The notes under the pieces are model-generated. The model did no database searches and had not been told where the DNA came from. It saw nothing but the letters and a program-made list of their open reading frames with translations. Both the position numbers and the translations under genes were made by a program. DNA of 34,265 nt. Origin: SAR116 cluster bacterium AG-426-A06. Its GTDB lineage: Bacteria > Pseudomonadota > Alphaproteobacteria > Puniceispirillales > Marisalimonadaceae. Each line of letters opens with the position of its first letter. The stretch's first letter is position 1. The DNA lies in contig QCNM01000011.1 of NCBI GenBank assembly GCA_003210115.1, positions 1-34,265 of the forward strand, read 5' to 3'. Shown here piece by piece: positions 32,700-34,265 of this stretch.

Positions 32700-34210
32700 T
32701 GAATTTCGATTCTTGGGAAAATTACATCTTGTTTAATTAAGTTTGTTCCAACGATTAATTTTGACGCAAGTTCTTTAAAACTTCTTTGATTAGCTTGTAA
32801 TCCAAATATGTCTAAAATTTTACTTGAAGAATTTGGCATTATAGGTTGTATTAAAATACCAATTTGGCGAATGCTCTCTAATAAACAGTATAAAACCGTA
32901 TTCATTCTTTCAATATCATCATTTTTTAAATTCCAAGGTGCTTGATCATCTATATATTTATTAGATTTAGTGATTTTTATCCAAATTTCTTTTAGTGATT
33001 CATCTAATTTTTGTTTATCAATTAACTTTCTTAATGTTGAAAGTTCAGTTTCAAATGAATTTATAATTTCTAAATCCTTTTTATTAAATTTATCTTTATG
33101 ATCCGGGACTTTGCCCATCGTATTTTTTAAACAAAATGAAGTAACTCTCTGGACTAAATTTCCTAGATTATTAGCTAACTCACTATTAATTCTTTGAACC
33201 AAATGAGATTTAGAAAAATCACCATCATTTCCAAATGGAACTTCTCTTAGAAGAAAATATCTAACTTGGTCTAAGCCATATTGATCAATCAAATCAAATG
33301 GATTTATAACATTACCGAGAGATTTTGAAATCTTTTCACCTTCATTAGTCCACCATCCATGAGCAAAAACTCTTTTAGGCAATGGTAAATCTGCAGCCAT
33401 TAAAAAAGCAGGCCAATAAACTGTATGAAATCTTAGAATATCTTTTCCAACCACATGAAGATCTGCAGGCCAATTATTTTTAAAATCGTTTTCATTTGAA
33501 CCATATCCCGAATAAGTAATATAATTAGTTAGGGCATCTAACCATACGTACATAATATGCTTTGAATCATTTGGAACTTTAATCCCCCAACTAAAACTAG
33601 TTCTACTTATAGACAAGTCTTTTAATCCGCCTTTAACAAAATTTAGGACTTCATTTCTTCTTGATCGTGGAAGTATAAACTCAGGATTATTATTATAAAA
33701 TACTAATAATTTATCTTGCCACTTTGACAAATTAAAGAAATATGAAGGTTCTTCAACCCACACTACTTCAGCACCTGTTGGAGCTTTACCATTAATTAGT
33801 TCACTTTCTTGGAAATAAGTTTCATCTCTTACTGAATACCAACCAGAATAATTGTCTAAGTATATATGTCCATTACTAAAAAGTTTGCTCCATAAATGTT
33901 CGCAAGATTTTAAATGTCTTTCTTGAGTAGTTCTTATAAAGTCTGTGTTAGATAAATTTAAAACATTTGTTAATTTTAAAAAATTTTCTGAAACTTCATC
34001 AACAAAATCTTTTGGTTTTATTTGTTTAATATTAGCTGCGTTCTCAACTTTTTGACCATGTTCATCAGTGCCTGTCAAAAATCTAACATCATATCCATCT
34101 AGTGATTTGAATCTTGCAATGTAATCACAACATAAACTCGTATAAGCATGTCCTATATGCGGTGAATCATTCACATAATAAATAGGAGTGGTTATATAAA
34201 AGTTTTTCAT
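32696..34210 (-). CDS. metG: Methionyl-tRNA synthetase
   Basis: Charges tRNA-Met with methionine. Class I synthetase of 504 residues with HIGH (PHIGHAYTS, about 18-26), the FLTGTDEHGQKVE segment, and KISKS as the KMSKS loop (EGEKISKSLGN, about 295-305). The CP insertion reads GWYSVRDETYF with no paired zinc-knuckle cysteines, so this is the short, zinc-less form found in many alphaproteobacteria. There is no C-terminal tRNA-binding (EMAP-like) domain, which fits the length. The anticodon-binding helical domain follows (DDQAPWNLK). The ATG overlaps the upstream stop (ATGA at 34210-34207), and the gene is coupled to tatD. Confidence 0.96.
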   Translation of the reverse strand: MKNFYITTPIYYVNDSPHIGHAYTSLCCDYIARFKSLDGYDVRFLTGTDEHGQKVENAANIKQIKPKDFVDEVSENFLKLTNVLNLSNTDFIRTTQERHLKSCEHLWSKLFSNGHIYLDNYSGWYSVRDETYFQESELINGKAPTGAEVVWVEEPSYFFNLSKWQDKLLVFYNNNPEFILPRSRRNEVLNFVKGGLKDLSISRTSFSWGIKVPNDSKHIMYVWLDALTNYITYSGYGSNENDFKNNWPADLHVVGKDILRFHTVYWPAFLMAADLPLPKRVFAHGWWTNEGEKISKSLGNVINPFDLIDQYGLDQVRYFLLREVPFGNDGDFSKSHLVQRINSELANNLGNLVQRVTSFCLKNTMGKVPDHKDKFNKKDLEIINSFETELSTLRKLIDKQKLDESLKEIWIKITKSNKYIDDQAPWNLKNDDIERMNTVLYCLLESIRQIGILIQPIMPNSSSKILDIFGLQANQRSFKELASKLIVGTNLIKQDVIFPRIEIQ

Positions 34211-34265
34211 AAATTAATTTTTTTTACAAAAATATTTATTAAATCATCAATATTCGAATTATAAG
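34207..34265 (-). CDS. C-terminal tail of an upstream gene, probably DNA polymerase III delta' subunit (partial)
   Basis: An open frame enters from the right edge of the window and ends at TGA 34209-34207. It encodes 18 visible residues (YNSNIDDLINIFVKKINL), an amphipathic helical tail. Its stop overlaps the metG ATG as ATGA, the same coupling used between the next genes. In alphaproteobacteria the gene directly before metG is often holB, the clamp-loader delta' subunit. The identity rests on that conserved position only, as the tail is too short to recognise. Confidence 0.5.
   Translation of the reverse strand, partial: YNSNIDDLINIFVKKINL

Overview
The window comes from a strongly AT-rich, gene-dense alphaproteobacterium. 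The best guess is a streamlined free-living marine lineage of the SAR11/HIMB59 (AEGEAN-169) type. The guess rests on the base composition, very short spacers, an alphaproteobacterial-style holB(tail)-metG-tatD-MBL operon, a tripartite tricarboxylate transporter (TTT) set, small lipoproteins, and many orphan catabolic enzymes. No rRNA, tRNA, insertion sequence, CRISPR array or phage gene was seen. The species cannot be named from the sequence alone.

Layout. (1) 1-5044, rightward: a receptor-type class III nucleotidyl cyclase with a 7TM sensor (5' end outside the window), a lipoprotein metallo-beta-lactamase hydrolase of the NAPE-PLD type, a 62-residue unknown, and a divergent photolyase/cryptochrome. 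(2) 9458-5045, leftward: a compact CoA-thioester operon of TauE permease, VOC/epimerase-like protein, MenB/BadI-like crotonase, class III CoA-transferase and a muconate-lactonizing-type enolase-superfamily enzyme. (3) 11713-9569, leftward (possibly starting further upstream): a single polypeptide joining EgtB and EgtD, for ergothioneine synthesis. (4) 12067-17806, rightward: a catabolic operon of LigI-type lactonase, SDR dehydrogenase, IlvD/Edd sugar-acid-type dehydratase, a tandem OsmC-like protein and a DHPON-hydrolase-type alpha/beta hydrolase. It is flanked by a convergent DctP-like binding protein with no signal peptide and by a PF04199 cyclase-family hydrolase. (5) 25060-20055, leftward: Gfo/Idh/MocA dehydrogenase, TctB, TctA, a TctC/Bug binding protein and an AEC permease, with a small lipoprotein beyond. 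(6) 25159-27893: an ACMSD-like amidohydrolase, divergent from a luciferase-like flavoenzyme, a cupin and a small lipoprotein. (7) 27894-28656: a gene-free stretch with a possible decayed gene and a hairpin. (8) 28657-34265: a zinc-ribbon methyltransferase, a TPR-TylF-like methyltransferase, and the coupled MBL/tatD/metG/holB operon.

How the genes may work together. Regions 4-6 look like an accessory organic-acid uptake and breakdown island with TTT, AEC and TauE transport. The order of chemistry in region 4 can be read as dehydrogenase, lactonase, dehydratase and C-C hydrolase. This resembles the non-phosphorylating diketo-hydrolase routes for deoxy-sugars, but with an unusual hydrolase and a tandem OsmC-like protein of unknown role; this reading is inference. 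Region 2 pairs MenC-like and MenB-like folds with a CoA-transferase, which suggests cyclic-acid CoA chemistry outside menaquinone synthesis. Several starts were moved to ribosome-binding-site-supported codons: 12067, 13707, 26223, 27328 and 31899. The cyclase is open from base 1. The EgtB-EgtD start is unresolved.
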